From Cyprinodon diabolis (Eukaryota; Chordata; Actinopteri; Cyprinodontiformes; Cyprinodontidae): 64,000 bases of DNA. Below, piece by piece: positions 39,161-52,900 of this stretch. The notes below the pieces were generated by a model. It saw only the letters and a program-made list of their open reading frames with translations, did no database searches and was not told where the DNA came from. The translations under genes and the position numbers were made by a program. Location: NCBI GenBank assembly GCA_030533445.1, contig JARPUW010000270.1, positions 1 to 64,000 on the forward strand, in the 5' to 3' direction. How positions within the stretch are numbered: the stretch's first letter is position 1; every line of letters starts with the position of its first letter.

Positions 39161-42100
39161 TTTTCACAGTGAGATAATGCCATTTTGGCCTCTGGAGTTG
39201 TAACAGAAAAACCATTAATGATACAGCCATGATCTTTTCTGGCAATCATCTAGAGCTGAAAACTAACAATATAAAGTAGATTTGAGCAGATGTTTTTGGT
39301 TCCAAGCTTCAAATCAGAAGGTTGAGGCCAAAACGCTCTTTTCACAGTGAGATAATGCCATTTTGGCCTCTGGAGTTGTAACAGAAAAACCATTAATGAT
39401 ACAGCCATGATCTTTTCTGGCAATCATCTAGAGCTGAAAACTAACAATATAAAGTAGATTTGAGCAGATGTTTTTGGTTCCAAGCTTCAAAACAGAAGTT
39501 GAGGCCAAAAAGCTCTTTTCACAGTGAGATAATGCCATTTTGGCCTCTGGAGTTGTAACAGACAAACCATTAATGATACAGCCATGATCTTTTCTAGCAA
39601 TCATCTAGAGCTGAAAACTAACAATATAAAGTAGATTTGAGCAGATGTTTTAGGTTCCAAGCTTCAAATCAGAAGTTGAGGCCAAAACGCTCATTTCACA
39701 GTGAGATAATGCCATTTTGGCCTCTGGAGTTGTAACAGACAAACCATTAATGATACAGCCATGATCTTTTCTGGCAATCATCTAGAGCTGAAAACTAACA
39801 ATATAAAGTAGATTTGAGCAGATGTTTTTGGTTCCAAGCTTCAAATCAGAAGTTGAGGCCAAAACGCTCTTTTCACAGTGAGATAATGCCATTTTGGCCT
39901 CTGGAGTTGTAACAGACAAACCATTAATGATACAGCCATGATCTTTTCTGGCAATCATCTAGAGCTGAAAACTAACAATATAAAGTAGATTTGAGCAGAT
40001 GTTTTTGGTTCCAAGCTTCAAATCAGAAGGTTGAGGCCAAAACGCTCTTTTCACAGTGAGATAATGCCATTTTGGCCTCTGGAGTTGTAACAGACAAAAC
40101 ATTAATGATACAGCCATGATCTTTTCTGGCAATCATCTAGAGCTGAAAACTAACAATATAAAGTAGATTTGAGCAGATGTTTTTGGTTCCAAGCTTCAAA
40201 TCAGAAGTTGAGGCCAAAACGCTCTTTTCACAGTGAGATAATGCCATTTTGGCCTCTGGAGTTGTAACAGACAAACCATTAATGATACAGCCATGATCTT
40301 TTCTGGCAATCATCTAGAGCTGAAAACTAACAATATAAAGTAGATTTGAGCAGATGTTTTTGGTTCCAAGCTTCAAATCAGAAGTTGAGGCCAAAACGTT
40401 CTTTTCACAGTGGGATAATGCCATTTTGGCCTCTGGAGTTGTAACAGACAAACCATTAATGATACAGCCATGATCTTTTCTGGCAATCATCTAGAGCTGA
40501 AAACTAACAATATAAAGTAGATTTGAGCAGATGTTTTAGGTTCCAAGCTTCAAATCAGAAGTTGAGGCCAAAACGCTCATTTCACAGTGAGATAATGCCA
40601 TTTTGGACTCTGGAGTTGTAACAGACAAACCATTAATGATACAGCCATGATCTTTTCTGGCAATCACCTAGAGCTGAAAACTAACAATACAAAGTAGATT
40701 TGAGCAGATGTTTTTGGTTCCAAGCTTCAAATCAGAAGTTGAGGCCAAAACGCTCTTTTCACAGTGAGATAATGCCATTTTGGCCTCTGGAGTTGTAACA
40801 GACAAACCATTAATGATACAGCCATGATCTTTTCTGGCAATCATCTAGAGCTGAAAACTAACAATATAAAGTAGATTTGAGCAGATGTTTTTGGTTCCAA
40901 GCTTCAAATCAGAAGTTGAGGCCAAAACGCTCATTTCACAGTGAGATAATGCCATTTTGGCCTCTGGAGTTGTAACAGACAAACCATTAATGATACAGCC
41001 ATGATCTTTTCTGGCAATCATCTAGAGCTGAAAACTAACAATATAAAGTAGATTTGAGCAGATGTTTTTGGTTCCAAGCTTCAAATCAGAAGTTGAGGCC
41101 AAAACGCTCTTTTCACAGTGAGATAATGCCATTTTGGCCTCTGGAGTTGTAACAGAAAAACCATTAATGATACAGCCATGATCTTTTCTGGCAATCACCT
41201 AGAGCTGAAAACTAACAATATAAAGTAGATTTGAGCAGATGTTTTTGGTTCCAAGCTTCAAATCAGAAGCTGAGGCCAAAACGCTCTTTTCACAGTGAGA
41301 TAATGCCATTTTGGCCTCTGGAGTTGTAACAGACAAACCATTAATGATACAGCCATGATCTTTTCTGGCAATCATCTAGAGCTGAAAACTAACAATATAA
41401 AGTAGATTTGAGCAGATGTTTTTGGTTCCAAGCTTCAAATCAGAAGTTGAGGCCAAAACGCTCTTTTCACAGTGAGATAATGCCATTTTGGCCTCTGGAG
41501 TTGTAACAGACAAACCATTAATGATACAGCCATGATCTTTTCTGGCAATCATCTAGAGCTGAAAACTGACAATATAAAGTAGATTTGAGCAGATTTTTTT
41601 GGCTCCAAGCTTCAAAACAGAAGTTGAGGCCAAAAAGCTCTTTTCACAGTGAGATAATGCCATTTTGGCCTCTGGAGTTGTAACAGACAAACCATTAATG
41701 ATACAGCCATGATCTTTTCTAGCAATCATCTAGAGCTGAAAACTATCAATATAAAGTAGATTTGAGCAGATGTTTTAGGTTCCAAGCTTCAAATCAGAAA
41801 TTGAGGCCAAAACGCTCATTTCACAGTGAGATAATGCCATTTTGGCCTCTGGAGTTGTAACAGACAAACCATTAATGATACAGCCATGATCTTTTCTGGC
41901 AATCATCTAGAGCTGAAAACTAACAATATAAAGTAGATTTGAGCAGATGTTTTTGGTTCCAAGCTTCAAATCAGAAGTTGAGGCCAAAACGCTCTTTTCA
42001 CAGTGAGATAATGCCATTTTGGCCTCTGGAGTTGTAACAGACAAACCATTAATGATACAGCCATGATCTTTTCTGGCAATCATCTAGAGCTGAAAACTAA

Positions 42101-43767
42101 CAATATAAAGTAGATTTGAGCAGATGTTTTTGGTTCCAAGCTTCAAATCAGAAGGTTGAGGCCAAAACGCTCTTTTCACAGTGAGATAATGCCATTTTGG
42201 CCTCTGGAGTTGTAACAGACAAAACATTAATGATACAGCCATGATCTTTTCTGGCAATCATCTAGAGATGAAAAATAACAATATAAAGTAGATTTGAGCA
42301 GATTTTTTTGGCTCCAAGCTTCAAAACAGAAGTTGAGGCCAAAAAGCTCTTTACACAGTGAGATAATGCCATTTTGGCCTCTGGAGTTGTAACAGACAAA
42401 CCATTAATGATACAGCCATGATCTTTTCTGGCAATCATCTAGAGCTGAAAACTAACAATATAAAGTAGATTTGAGCAGATGTTTTTGGTTCCAAGCTTCA
42501 AATCAGAAGTTGAGGCCAAAACGCTCTTTTCACAGTGAGATAATGCCATTTTGGCCTCTGGAGTTGTAACAGACAAACCATTAATGATACAGCCATGATC
42601 TTTTCTGGCAATCATCTAGAGCTGAAAACTAACAATATAAAGTAGATTTGAGCAGATGTTTTTGGTTCCAAGCTTCAAATCAGAAGTTGAGGCCAAAACG
42701 CTCTTTTCACAGTGAGATAATGCCATTTTGGCCTCTGGAGTTGTAACAGACAAACCATTAATGATACAGCCATGATCTTTTCTGGCAATCATCTAGAGCT
42801 GAAAACTAACAATATAAAGTAGATTTGAGCAGATGTTTTTGGTTCCAAGCTTCAAATCAGAAGGTTGAGGCCAAAACGCTCTTTTCACAGTGAGATAATG
42901 CCATTTTGGCCTCTGGAGTTGTAACAGACTAACCATTAATGATACAGCCATGATCTTTTCTGGCAATCATCTAGAGCTGAAAACTAACAATATAAAGTAG
43001 ATTTGAGCAGATGTTTTTGGCTCCAAGCTTCAAAACAGAAGTTGAGGCCAAAACGCTCTTTTCACAGTGAGATAATGCCATTTTGGCCTCTGGAGTTGTA
43101 ACAGACAAACCATTAATGATACAGCCATGATCTTTTCTGGCAATCATCTAGAGCTGAAAACTAACAATATAAAGTAGATTTGATTGGATGTTTTTGGTTC
43201 CAAGCGTCAAATCAGAAGGTTGAGGCCAAAACGCTCTTTTCACAGTGAGATAATGCCATTTTGGCCTCTGGAGTTGTAACAGACAAACCATTAATGATAC
43301 AGCCATGATCTTTTCTGGCAATCATCTAGAGCTGAAAACTAACAATATAAAGTAGATTTGAGCAGATGTTTTTGGTTCCAAGCTTCAAATCAGAAGTTGA
43401 GGCCAAAACGTTCATTTCACAGTGAGATAATGCCATTTTGGCCTCTGGAGTTGTAACAGACAAACCATTAATGATACAGCCATGATCTTTTCTGGCAATC
43501 ATCTAGAGCTGAAAACTAACAATATAAAGTAGATTTGAGCAGATGTTTTTGGTTCCAAGCTTGAAATCAGAAGTTGAGGCCAAAACGCTCTTTTCACAGT
43601 GAGATAATGCCATTTTGGCCTCTGGAGTTGTAACAGACAAACCATTAATGATACAGCCATGATCTTTTCTGGCAATCATCTAGAGCTGAAAACTAACAAT
43701 ATAAAGTAGATTTGAGCAGATGTTTTTGGTTCCAAGCTTCAAATCAGAAGTTGAGGCCAAAACGCTC
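39161..43767 (+). repeat. Middle-domain tandem unit, copy 2 (26 monomers, 4607 bp)
   Basis: Same order as 34731-39160, with one more monomer: aW then B before K(AAAATAAC), where copy 1 has a single aW(+G). The GTGGGATAAT mark lies 4430 bp after its partner, while GACTAACC and ACGTTCATT lie 4607 bp after theirs, which places the one-monomer difference between them. Copy-specific changes are GGACTCTGG near 40614, AACTATCAAT near 41744, AGAAATTGAGG near 41800 and GCTTGAAATC near 43560. Confidence 0.92.
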
Positions 43768-46424
43768 TTTTCACAGTGAGATAATGCCATTTTGGCCTCT
43801 GGAGTTGTAACAGACAAACCATTAATGATACAGCCATGATCTTTTCTGGCAATCATCTAGAGCTGAAAACTAACAATATAAAGTAGATTTGAGCAGCTGT
43901 TTTTGGTTCCAAGCTTCAAATCAGAAGGTTGAGGCCAAAACGCTCTTTTCACAGTGAGATAATGCCATTTTGGCCTCTGGAGTTGTAACAGACAAACCAT
44001 TAATGATACAGCCATGATCTTTTCTGGCAATCATCTAGAGCTGAAAACTAACAATATAAAGTAGATTTGAGCAGATGTTTTAGGTTCCAAGCTTCAAATC
44101 AGAAGTTGAGGCCAAAACGCTCATTTCACAGTGAGATAATGCCATTTTGGCCTCTGGAGTTGTAACAGACAAACCATTAATGATACAGCCATGATCTTTT
44201 CTGGCAATCACCTAGAGCTGAAAACCAACAATACAAAGTAGATTTGAGCAGATGTTTTTGGTTCCAAGCTTCAAATCAGAAGTTGAGGCCAAAACGCTCT
44301 TTTCACAGTGAGATAATGCCATTTTGGCCTCTGGAGTTGTAACAGACAAACCATTAATGATACAGCCATGATCTTTTCTGGCAATCATCTAGAGCTGAAA
44401 ACTAACAATATAAAGTAGATTTGAGCAGATGTTTTTGGTTCCAAGCTTCAAATCAGAAGCTGAGGCCAAAACGCTCTTTTCACAGTGAGATAATGCCATT
44501 TTGGCCTCTGGAGTTGTAACAGACAAACCATTAATGATACAGCCATGATCTTTCCTGGCAATCATCTAGAGCTGAAAACTAACAATATAAAGTAGATTTG
44601 AGCAGATGTTTTAGGTTCCAAGCTTCAAATCAGAAGTTGAGGCCAAAACGCTCATTTCACAGTGAGATAATGCCATTTTGGACTGTGGAGTTGTAACAGA
44701 CAAACCATTAATGATACAGCCATGATCTTTTCTGGCAATCACCTAGAGCTGAAAACTAACAATACAAAGTAGATTTGAGCAGATGTTTTTGGTTCCAAGC
44801 TTCAAATCAGAAGTTGAGGCCAAAACGCTCTTTTCACAGTGAGATAATGCCATTTTGGCCTCTGGAGTTGTAACAGACAAACCATTAATGATACAGCCAT
44901 GATCTTTTCTGGCAATCATCTAGAGCTGAAAACTAACAATATAAAGTAGATTTGAGCAGATGTTTTTGGTTCCAAGCTTCAAATCAGAAGTTGAGGCCAA
45001 AACGCTCATTTCACAGTGAGATAATGCCATTTTGGCCTCTGGAGTTGTAACAGACAAACCATTAATGATACAGCCATGATCTTTTCTGGCAATCATCTAG
45101 AGCTGAAAACTAACAATATAAAGTAGATTTGAGCAGATGTTTTTGGTTCCAAGCTTCAAATCAGAAGTTGAGGCCAAAACGCTCTTTTCACAGTGAGATA
45201 ATGCCATTTTGGCCTCTGGAGTTGTAACAGAAAAACCATTAATGATACAGCCATGATCTTTTCTGGCAATCACCTAGAGCTGAAAACTAACAATATAAAG
45301 TAGATTTGAGCAGATGTTTTTGGTTCCAAGCTTCAAATCAGAAGCTGAGGCCAAAACGCTCTTTTCACAGTGAGATAATGCCATTTTGGCCTCTGGAGTT
45401 GTAACAGACAAACCATTAATGATACAGCCATGATCTTTTCTGGCAATCATCTAGAGCTGAAAACTAACAATATAAAGTAGATTTGAGCAGATGTTTTTGG
45501 TTCCAAGCTTCAAATCAGAAGTTGAGGCCAAAACGCTCTTTTCACAGTGAGATAATGCCATTTTGGCCTCTGGAGTTGTAACAGACAAACCATTAATGAT
45601 ACAGCCATGATCTTTTCTGGCAATCATCTAGAGCTGAAAACTGACAATATAAAGTAGATTTGAGCAGATTTTTTTGGCTCCAAGCTTCAAAACAGAAGTT
45701 GAGGCCAAAAAGCTCTTTTCACAGTGAGATAATGCCATTTTGGCCTCTGGAGTTGTAACAGACAAACCATTAATGATACAGCCATGATCTTTTCTAGCAA
45801 TCATCTAGAGCTGAAAACTTACAATATAAAGTAGATTTGAGCAGATGTTTTAGGTTCCAAGCTTCAAATCATAAGTTGAGGCCAAAACGCTCATTTCACA
45901 GTGAGATAATGCCATTTTGGCCTCTGGAGTTGTAACAGACAAACCATTAATGATACAGCCATGATCTTTTCTGGCAATCATCTAGAGCTGAAAACTAACA
46001 ATATAAAGTAGATTTGAGCAGATGTTTTTGGTTCCAAGCTTCAAATCAGAAGGTTGAGGCCAAAACGCTCTTTTCACAGTGAGATAATGCCATTTTGGCC
46101 TCTGGAGTTGTAACAGACAAAACATTAATGATACAGCCATGATCTTTTCTGGCAATCATCTAGAGATGAAAAATAACAATATAAAGTAGATTTGAGCAGA
46201 TTTTTTTGGCTCCAAGCTTCAAAACAGAAGTTGAGGCCAAAAAGCTCTTTACACAGTGAGATAATGCCATTTTGGCCTCTGGAGTTGTAACAGACAAACC
46301 ATTAATGATACAGCCATGATCTTTTCTGGCAATCATCTAGAGCTGAAAACTAACAATATAAAGTAGATTTGAGCAGATGTTTTTGGTTCCAAGCTTCAAA
46401 TCAGAAGTTGAGGCCAAAACGCTC
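43768..46424 (+). repeat. Partial third middle-domain copy with Z-type lead-in (15 monomers)
   Basis: The order is B, R', aZ, W, R'(TTTCCTGG), a(GGACTGTGG), W, aW, E-Q, W, X, R, aW(+G), K(AAAATAAC), W(CTTTACACAG). From 44654 it matches 36149-37919 at an offset of 8505 bp (48 monomers). It shares AACTTACAAT, AATCATAAG and GGACTGTGG with copy 1, not the alternatives in the nearer copy 2. The first monomer has GCAGCTGTTTT. Confidence 0.9.
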
Positions 46425-46601
46425 TTTTTACAGTGAGATAATGCCATTTTGGCCTCTGGAGTTGTAACAGACAAACCATTAATGATACAGCCATGATCTT
46501 TTCTGGAAATCATCTAAAGCTGAAAACTAACAATATAAAGTAGATTTGAGCAGATGTTTTTGGTTCCAAGCTTCAAATCAGAAGTTGAGGCCAAAACGCT
46601 C
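46425..46601 (+). repeat. Diverged single-copy monomer at a domain boundary
   Basis: It has changes seen nowhere else in the window: TTTTTACAGTG at its start, CTGGAAATC for CTGGCAATC, and CATCTAAAG for CATCTAGAG (XbaI lost). It lies exactly where middle-domain order ends and J-type monomers begin. Confidence 0.85.
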
Positions 46602-47310
46602 TTTTCACAGTGAGATAATGCCATTTTGGCCTCTGGAGTTGTAACAGACAAACCATTAATGATACAGCCATGATCTTTTCTGGCAATCATCTAGAGCTGA
46701 AAACTAACAATATAAAGTAGATTTGAGCAGATGTTTTTGGTTCCAAGCTTCAAATCAGAAATTGAGGGCAACACGCTCTTTTCACAGTGAGATACTGCCA
46801 TTTTGGCCTCTGGAGTTGTAACAGACAAACCATTAATGATACAGCCATGATCTTTTCTGGCAATCATCTAGAGCTGAAAACTAACAATATAAAGTAGATT
46901 TGAGCAGATGTTTTTGGTTCCAAGCTTCAAATCAGAAGGTTGAGGCCAAAACGCTCTTTTCACAGTGAGATAATGCCATTTTGGCCTCTGGAGTTGTAAC
47001 AGACAAACCATTAATGATACAGCCATGATCTTTTCTGGCAATCATCTAGAGCTGAAAACTAACAATATAAAGTAGATTTGAGCAGATGTTTTTGGTTCCA
47101 AGCTTCAAATCAGAAGTTGAGGCCAAAACGCTCTTTTCACAGTGAGATAATGCCATTTTGGCCTCTGGAGTTGTAACAGACAAACCATTAATGATACAGC
47201 CATGATCTTTTCTGGCAATCATCTAGAGCTGAAAACTAACAATATAAAGTAGATTTGAGCAGATGTTTTTGGTTCCAAGCTTCAAATCAGAAATTGAGGG
47301 CAACACGCTC
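46602..47310 (+). repeat. Entry to the J-type domain, 4 monomers
   Basis: The order is W (tail AATTGAGGGCAACAC), J(+G), W, W (tail AATTGAGGGCAACAC). The GATACTGCC mark first appears here, at 46779. In the J lineage the changed tail and the changed start of the next monomer travel together across the junction. Confidence 0.88.
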
Positions 47311-47488
47311 TTTTCACAGTGAGATACTGCCATTTTGGCCTCTGGAGTTGTAACAGACAAACCATTAATGATACAGCCATGATCTTTTCTGGCAATCATC
47401 TAGAGCTGAAAACTAACAATATAAAGTAGATTTGAGCAGATGTTTTTGGTTCCAAGCTTCAAATCAGAAGGTTGAGGCCACAACGCTC
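47311..47488 (+). repeat. J-type monomer (representative), 178 bp
   Basis: It has GATACTGCC for GATAATGCC, the extra G, and GCCACAACGCTC at its end; the preceding monomer ends AATTGAGGGCAACAC. Both junction inverted repeats flanking this copy are therefore damaged. J monomers occur at 46779, 47311, 52976, 53153, 53685, 57758 and 62538, never left of 46.7 kb. Those at 52976 and 62538 start TTTTAACAG. Confidence 0.88.
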
Positions 47489-49790
47489 TTTTCACAGTGA
47501 GATAATGCCATTTTGGCCTCTGGAGTTGTAACAGACAAACCATTAATGATACAGCCATGATCTTTTCTGGCAATCATCTAGAGCTGAAAACTAACAATAT
47601 AAAGTAGATTTGAGCAGATTTTTTTGGCTCCAAGCTTCAAAACAGAAGTTGAGGCCAAAAAGCTCTTTTCACAGTGAGATAATGCCATTTTGGCCTCTGG
47701 AGTTGTAACAGACAAACCATTAATGATACAGCCATGATCTTTTCTGGCAATCATCTAGAGCTGAAAACTAACAATATAAAGTAGATTTGAGCAGATGTTT
47801 TAGGTTCCAAGCTTCAAATCAGAAGTTGAGGCCAAAACGCTCATTTCACAGTGAGATAATGCCATTTTGGCCTCTGGAGTTGTAACAGACAAACCATTAA
47901 TGATACAGCCATGATCTTTTCTGGCAATCACCTAGAGCTGAAAACTAACAATATAAAGTAGATTTGAGCAGATGTTTTTGGTTCCAAGCTTCAAATCAGA
48001 AGTTGAGGCCAAAACGCTCATTTCACAGTGAGATAATGCCATTTTGGCCTCTGGAGTTGTAACAGACAAACCATTAATGATACAGCCATGATCTTTTCAG
48101 GCAATCATCTAGAGCTGAAAACTAACAATATAAAGTAGATTTGAGCAGATGTTTTTGGTTCCAAGCTTCAAATCAGAAGTTGAGGCCAAAACGCTCTTTT
48201 CACAGTGAGATAATGCCATTTTGGCCTCTGGAGTTGTAACAGAAAAACCATTAATGATACAGCCATGATCTTTTCTGGCAATCACCTAGAGCTGAAAACT
48301 AACAATATAAAGTAGATTTGAGCAGATGTTTTTGGTTCCAAGCTTCAAATCAGAAGTTGAGGCCAAAACGCTCTTTTCACAGTGAGATAATGCCATTTTG
48401 GCCTCTGGAGTTGTAACAGACAAACCATTAATGATACAGCCATGATCTTTTCTGGCAATCATCTAGAGCTGAAAACTAACAATATAAAGTAGATTTGAGC
48501 AGATGTTTTTGGTTCCAAGCTTCAAATCAGAAGTTGAGGCCAAAACGCTATTTTCACAGTGAGATAATGCCGTTTTGGCCTCTGGAGTTGTAACAGACAA
48601 ACCATTAATGATACAGCCATGATCTTTTCTGGCAATCACCTAGAGCTGAAAACTAACAATATAAAGTAGATTTGAGCAGATGTTTTTGGTTCCAAGCTTC
48701 AAATCAGAAGTTGAGGCCAAAACGCTCTTTTCACAGTGAGATAATGCCATTTTGGCCTCTGGAGTTGTAACAGACAAACCATTAATGATACAGCCATGAT
48801 CTTTTCTGGCAATCATCTAGAGCTGAAAACTAACAATATAAAGTAGATTTGAGCAGATGTTTTTGGCTCTAAGCTTCAAAACAGAAGTTGAGGCCAAAAC
48901 GCTCTTTTCACAGTGAGATAATGCCATTTTGGCCTCTGGAGTTGTAACAGACAAACCATTAATGATACAGCCATGATCTTTTCTGGCAATCATCTAGAGC
49001 TGAAAACGAACAATATAAAGTAGATTTGAGCAGATGTTTTTGGTTCCAAGCTTCAAATCAGAAGTTGAGGCCAAAACGCTCTTTTCACAGTGAGATAATG
49101 CCATTTTGGCCTCTGGAGTTGTAACAGAAAAACCATTAATGATACAGCCATGATCTTTTCTGGCAATCATCTAGAGCTGAAAACTAACAATATAAAGTAG
49201 ATTTGAGCAGATGTTTTTGGTTCCAAGCTTCAAATCAGAAGGTTGAGGCCAAAACGCTCTTTTCACAGTGAGATAATGCCATTTTGGCCTCTGGAGTTGT
49301 AACAGACAAACCATTAATGATACAGCCATGATCTTTTCTGGCAATCATCTAGAGCTGAAAACTGACAATATAAAGTAGATTTGAGCAGATTTTTTTGGCT
49401 CCAAGCTTCAAAACAGAAGTTGAGGCCAAAAAGCTCTTTTCACAGTGAGATAATGCCATTTTGGCCTCTGGAGTTGTAACAGACAAACCATTAATGATAC
49501 AGCCATGATCTTTTCTGGCAATCATCTAGAGCTGAAAACTAACAATATAAAGTAGATTTGAGCAGATGTTTTAGGTTCCAAGCTTCAAATCAGAAGTTGA
49601 GGCCAAAACGCTCATTTCACAGTGAGATAATGCCATTTTGGCCTCTGGAGTTGTAACAGACAAACCATTAATGATACAGCCATGATCTTTTCTGGCAATC
49701 ATCTAGAGCTGAAAACTAACAATATAAAGTAGATTTGAGCAGATGTTTTTGGTTCCAAGCTTCAAATCAGAAGTTGAGGCCAAAACGCTC
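47311..49790 (+). repeat. 14-monomer cassette, copy 1 (2480 bp)
   Basis: The order is J(+G, GCCACAAC), X with CTAAC, R', aQ, aP', E-Q, W, G, L, C', E-B, X, R', aW. The same order and length recur at 53685-56164 and 57758-60237. The G-L-C' run links it to the left-domain cassette ending at 23214 and 34730, so the right domain reuses older cassettes. Confidence 0.9.
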
Positions 49791-49966
49791 TTTTCACAGT
49801 GAGATAATGCCATTTTGGCCTCTGGAGTTGTAACAGACAAAACATTAATGATACAGCCATGATCTTTTCTGGCAATCATCTAGAGATGAAAACTAACAAT
49901 ATAAAGTAGATTTGAGCAGATTTTTTGGCTCCAAGCTTCAAAACAGAAGTTGAGGCCAAAAAGCTC
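49791..49966 (+). repeat. 176-bp K monomer with a T6 tract
   Basis: It is a K monomer (ACAAAAC, GAGATG, GGCTCC, AAAAAGCTC) with six Ts instead of seven before GGCTCC, so it is one base shorter. The only other T6 copies are at 60238-60413 and 63071-63246, each followed by the same C, W(GTTTAGG), a(ACATACC) series. All three share descent, and the deletion resets the reading frame. Confidence 0.88.
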
Positions 49967-52900
49967 TTTTCACAGTGAGATAATGCCATTTTGGCCTCTG
50001 GAGTTGTAACAGACAAACCATTAATGATACAGCCATGATCTTTTCTGGCAATCATCTAGAGCTGAAAACCAACAATATAAAGTAGATTTGAGCAGATGTT
50101 TTTGGTTCCAAGCTTCAAATCAGAAGTTGAGGCCAAAACGCTCTTTTCACAGTGAGATAATGCCATTTTGGCCTCTGGAGTTGTAACAGACAAACCATTA
50201 ATGATACAGCCATGATCTTTTCTGGCAATCATCTAGAGCTGAAAACTAACAATATAAAGTAGATTTGAGCAGATGTTTTTGGTTCCAAGCTTCAAATCAG
50301 AAGTTTAGGCCAAAACGCTCATTTCACAGTGAGATAATGCCATTTTGGCCTCTGGAGTTGTAACAGACATACCATTAATGATACAGCCATGATCTTTTCT
50401 GGCAATCATCTAGAGCTGAAAACTAACAATATAAAGTAGATTTGAGCAGATGTTTTTGGTTCCAAGCTTCAAATCAGAAGTTGAGGCCAAAACGCTCATT
50501 TCACAGTGAGATAATGCCATTTTGGCCTCTGGAGTTGTAACAGACAAACCATTAATGATACAGCCATGATCTTTTCTGGCAATCATCTAGAGCTGAAAAC
50601 TAACAATATAAAGTATATTTGAGCAGATGTTTTTGGTTCCAAGCTTCAAATCAGAAGTTGAGGCCAAAACGCTCTTTTCACAGTGAGATAATGCCATTTT
50701 GGCCTCTGGAGTTGTAACAGACAAACCATTAATGATACAGCCATGATCTTTTCTGGCAATCATCTAGAGCTGAAAACTAACAATATAAAGTAGATTTGAG
50801 CAGATGTTTTTGGCTCCAAGCTTCAAATCAGAAGTTGAGGCCAAAACGCTCATTTCACAGTGAGATAATGCCATTTTGGCCTCTGGAGTTGTAACAGACA
50901 AACCATTAATGATACAGCCATGATCTTTTCTGGCAATCATCTAGAGCTGAAAACTAACAATATAAAGTAGATTTGAGCAGATGTTTTTGGTTCCAAGCTT
51001 CAAATCAGAAGTTGAGGCCAAAACGCTCTTTTCACAGTGAGATAATGCCATTTTGGCCTCTGGAGTTGTAACAGACAAACCATTAATGATACAGCCATGA
51101 TCTTTTCTGGCAATCATCTAGAGCTGAAAACTAACAATATAAAGTAGATTTGAGCAGATGTTTTTGGTTCCAAGCTTCAAATCAGAAGTTGAGGCCAAAA
51201 CGCTCATTTCACAGTGAGATAATGCCATTTTGGCCTCTGGAGTTGTAACAGACAAACCATTAATGATACAGCCATGATCTTTTCTGGCAATCATCTAGAG
51301 CTGAAAACTAACAATATAAAGTAGATTTGAGCAGATGTTTTTGGTTCCAAGCTTCAAATCAGAAGTTGAGGCCAAAACGCTCTTTTCACAGTGAGATAAT
51401 GCCATTTTGGCCTCTGGAGTTGTAACAGACAAACCATTAATGATACAGCCATGATCTTTTCTGGCAATCATCTAGAGCTGAAAACTAACAATATAAAGTA
51501 GATTTGAGCAGATGTTTATGGTTCCAAGCTTCAAATCAGAAGTTGAGGCCAAAACGCTCATTTCACAGTGAGATAATGCCATTTTGGCCTCTGGAGTTGT
51601 AACAGACAAACCATTAATGATACAGCCATGATCTTTTCTGGCAATCATCTAGAGCTGAAAACTAACAATATAAAGTAGATTTGAGCAGATGTTTTTGGTT
51701 CCAAGCTTCAAATCAGAAGATGAGGCCAAAACGCTCTTTTCACAGTGAGATAATGCCATTTTGGCCTCTGGAGTTGTAACAGACAAACCATTAATGATAC
51801 AGCCATGATCTTTTCTGGCAATCATCTAGAGCTGAAAACTAACAATATAAAGTAGATTTGAGCAGATGTTTTTGGTTCCAAGCTTCAAATCAGAAGTTGA
51901 GGCCAAAACGCTCTTTTCACAGTGAGATAATGCCATTTTGGCCTCTGGAGTTGTAACAGACAAACCATTAATGATACAGCCATGATCTTTTCTGGCAATC
52001 ATCTAGAGCTGAAAACTAACAATATAAAGTAGATTTGAGCAGATGTTTTTGGTTCCAAGCTTCAAATCAGAAGTTGAGGCCAAAACGCTCATTTCACAGT
52101 GAGATAATGCCATTTTGGCCTCTGGAGTTGTAACAGACAAACCATTAATGATACAGCCATGATCTTTTCTGGCAATCATCTAGAGCTGAAAACTAACAAT
52201 ATAAAGTAGATTTGAGCAGATGTTTTTGGTTCCAAGCTTCAAATCAGAAGTTGAGGCCAAAACGCTCTTTTCACAGTGAGATAATGCCATTTTGGCCTCT
52301 GGAGTTGTAACAGACAAACCATTAATGATACAGCCATGATCTTTTCTGGCAATCATCTAGAGCTGAAAACTAACAATATAAAGTAGATTTGAGCAGATGT
52401 TTATGGTTCCAAGCTTCAAATCAGAAGTTGAGGCCAAAACGCTCATTTCACAGTGAGATAATGCCATTTTGGCCTCTGGAGTTGTAACAGACAAACCATT
52501 AATGATACAGCCATGATCTTTTCTGGCAATCATCTAGAGCTGAAAACTAACAATATAAAGTAGATTTGAGCAGATGTTTTTGGTTCCAAGCTTCAAATCA
52601 GAAGATGAGGCCAAAACGCTCTTTTCACAGTGAGATAATGCCATTTTGGCCTCTGGAGTTGTAACAGACAAACCATTAATGATACAGCCATGATCTTTTC
52701 TGGCAATCATCTAGAGCTGAAAACTAACAATATAAAGTAGATTTGAGCAGATGTTTTTGGTTCCAAGCTTCAAATCAGAAGTTGAGGCCAAAACGCTCTT
52801 TTCACAGTGAGATAATGCCATTTTGGCCTCTGGAGTTGTAACAGACAAACCATTAATGATACAGCCATGATCTTTTCTGGCAATCATCTAGAGCTGAAAA

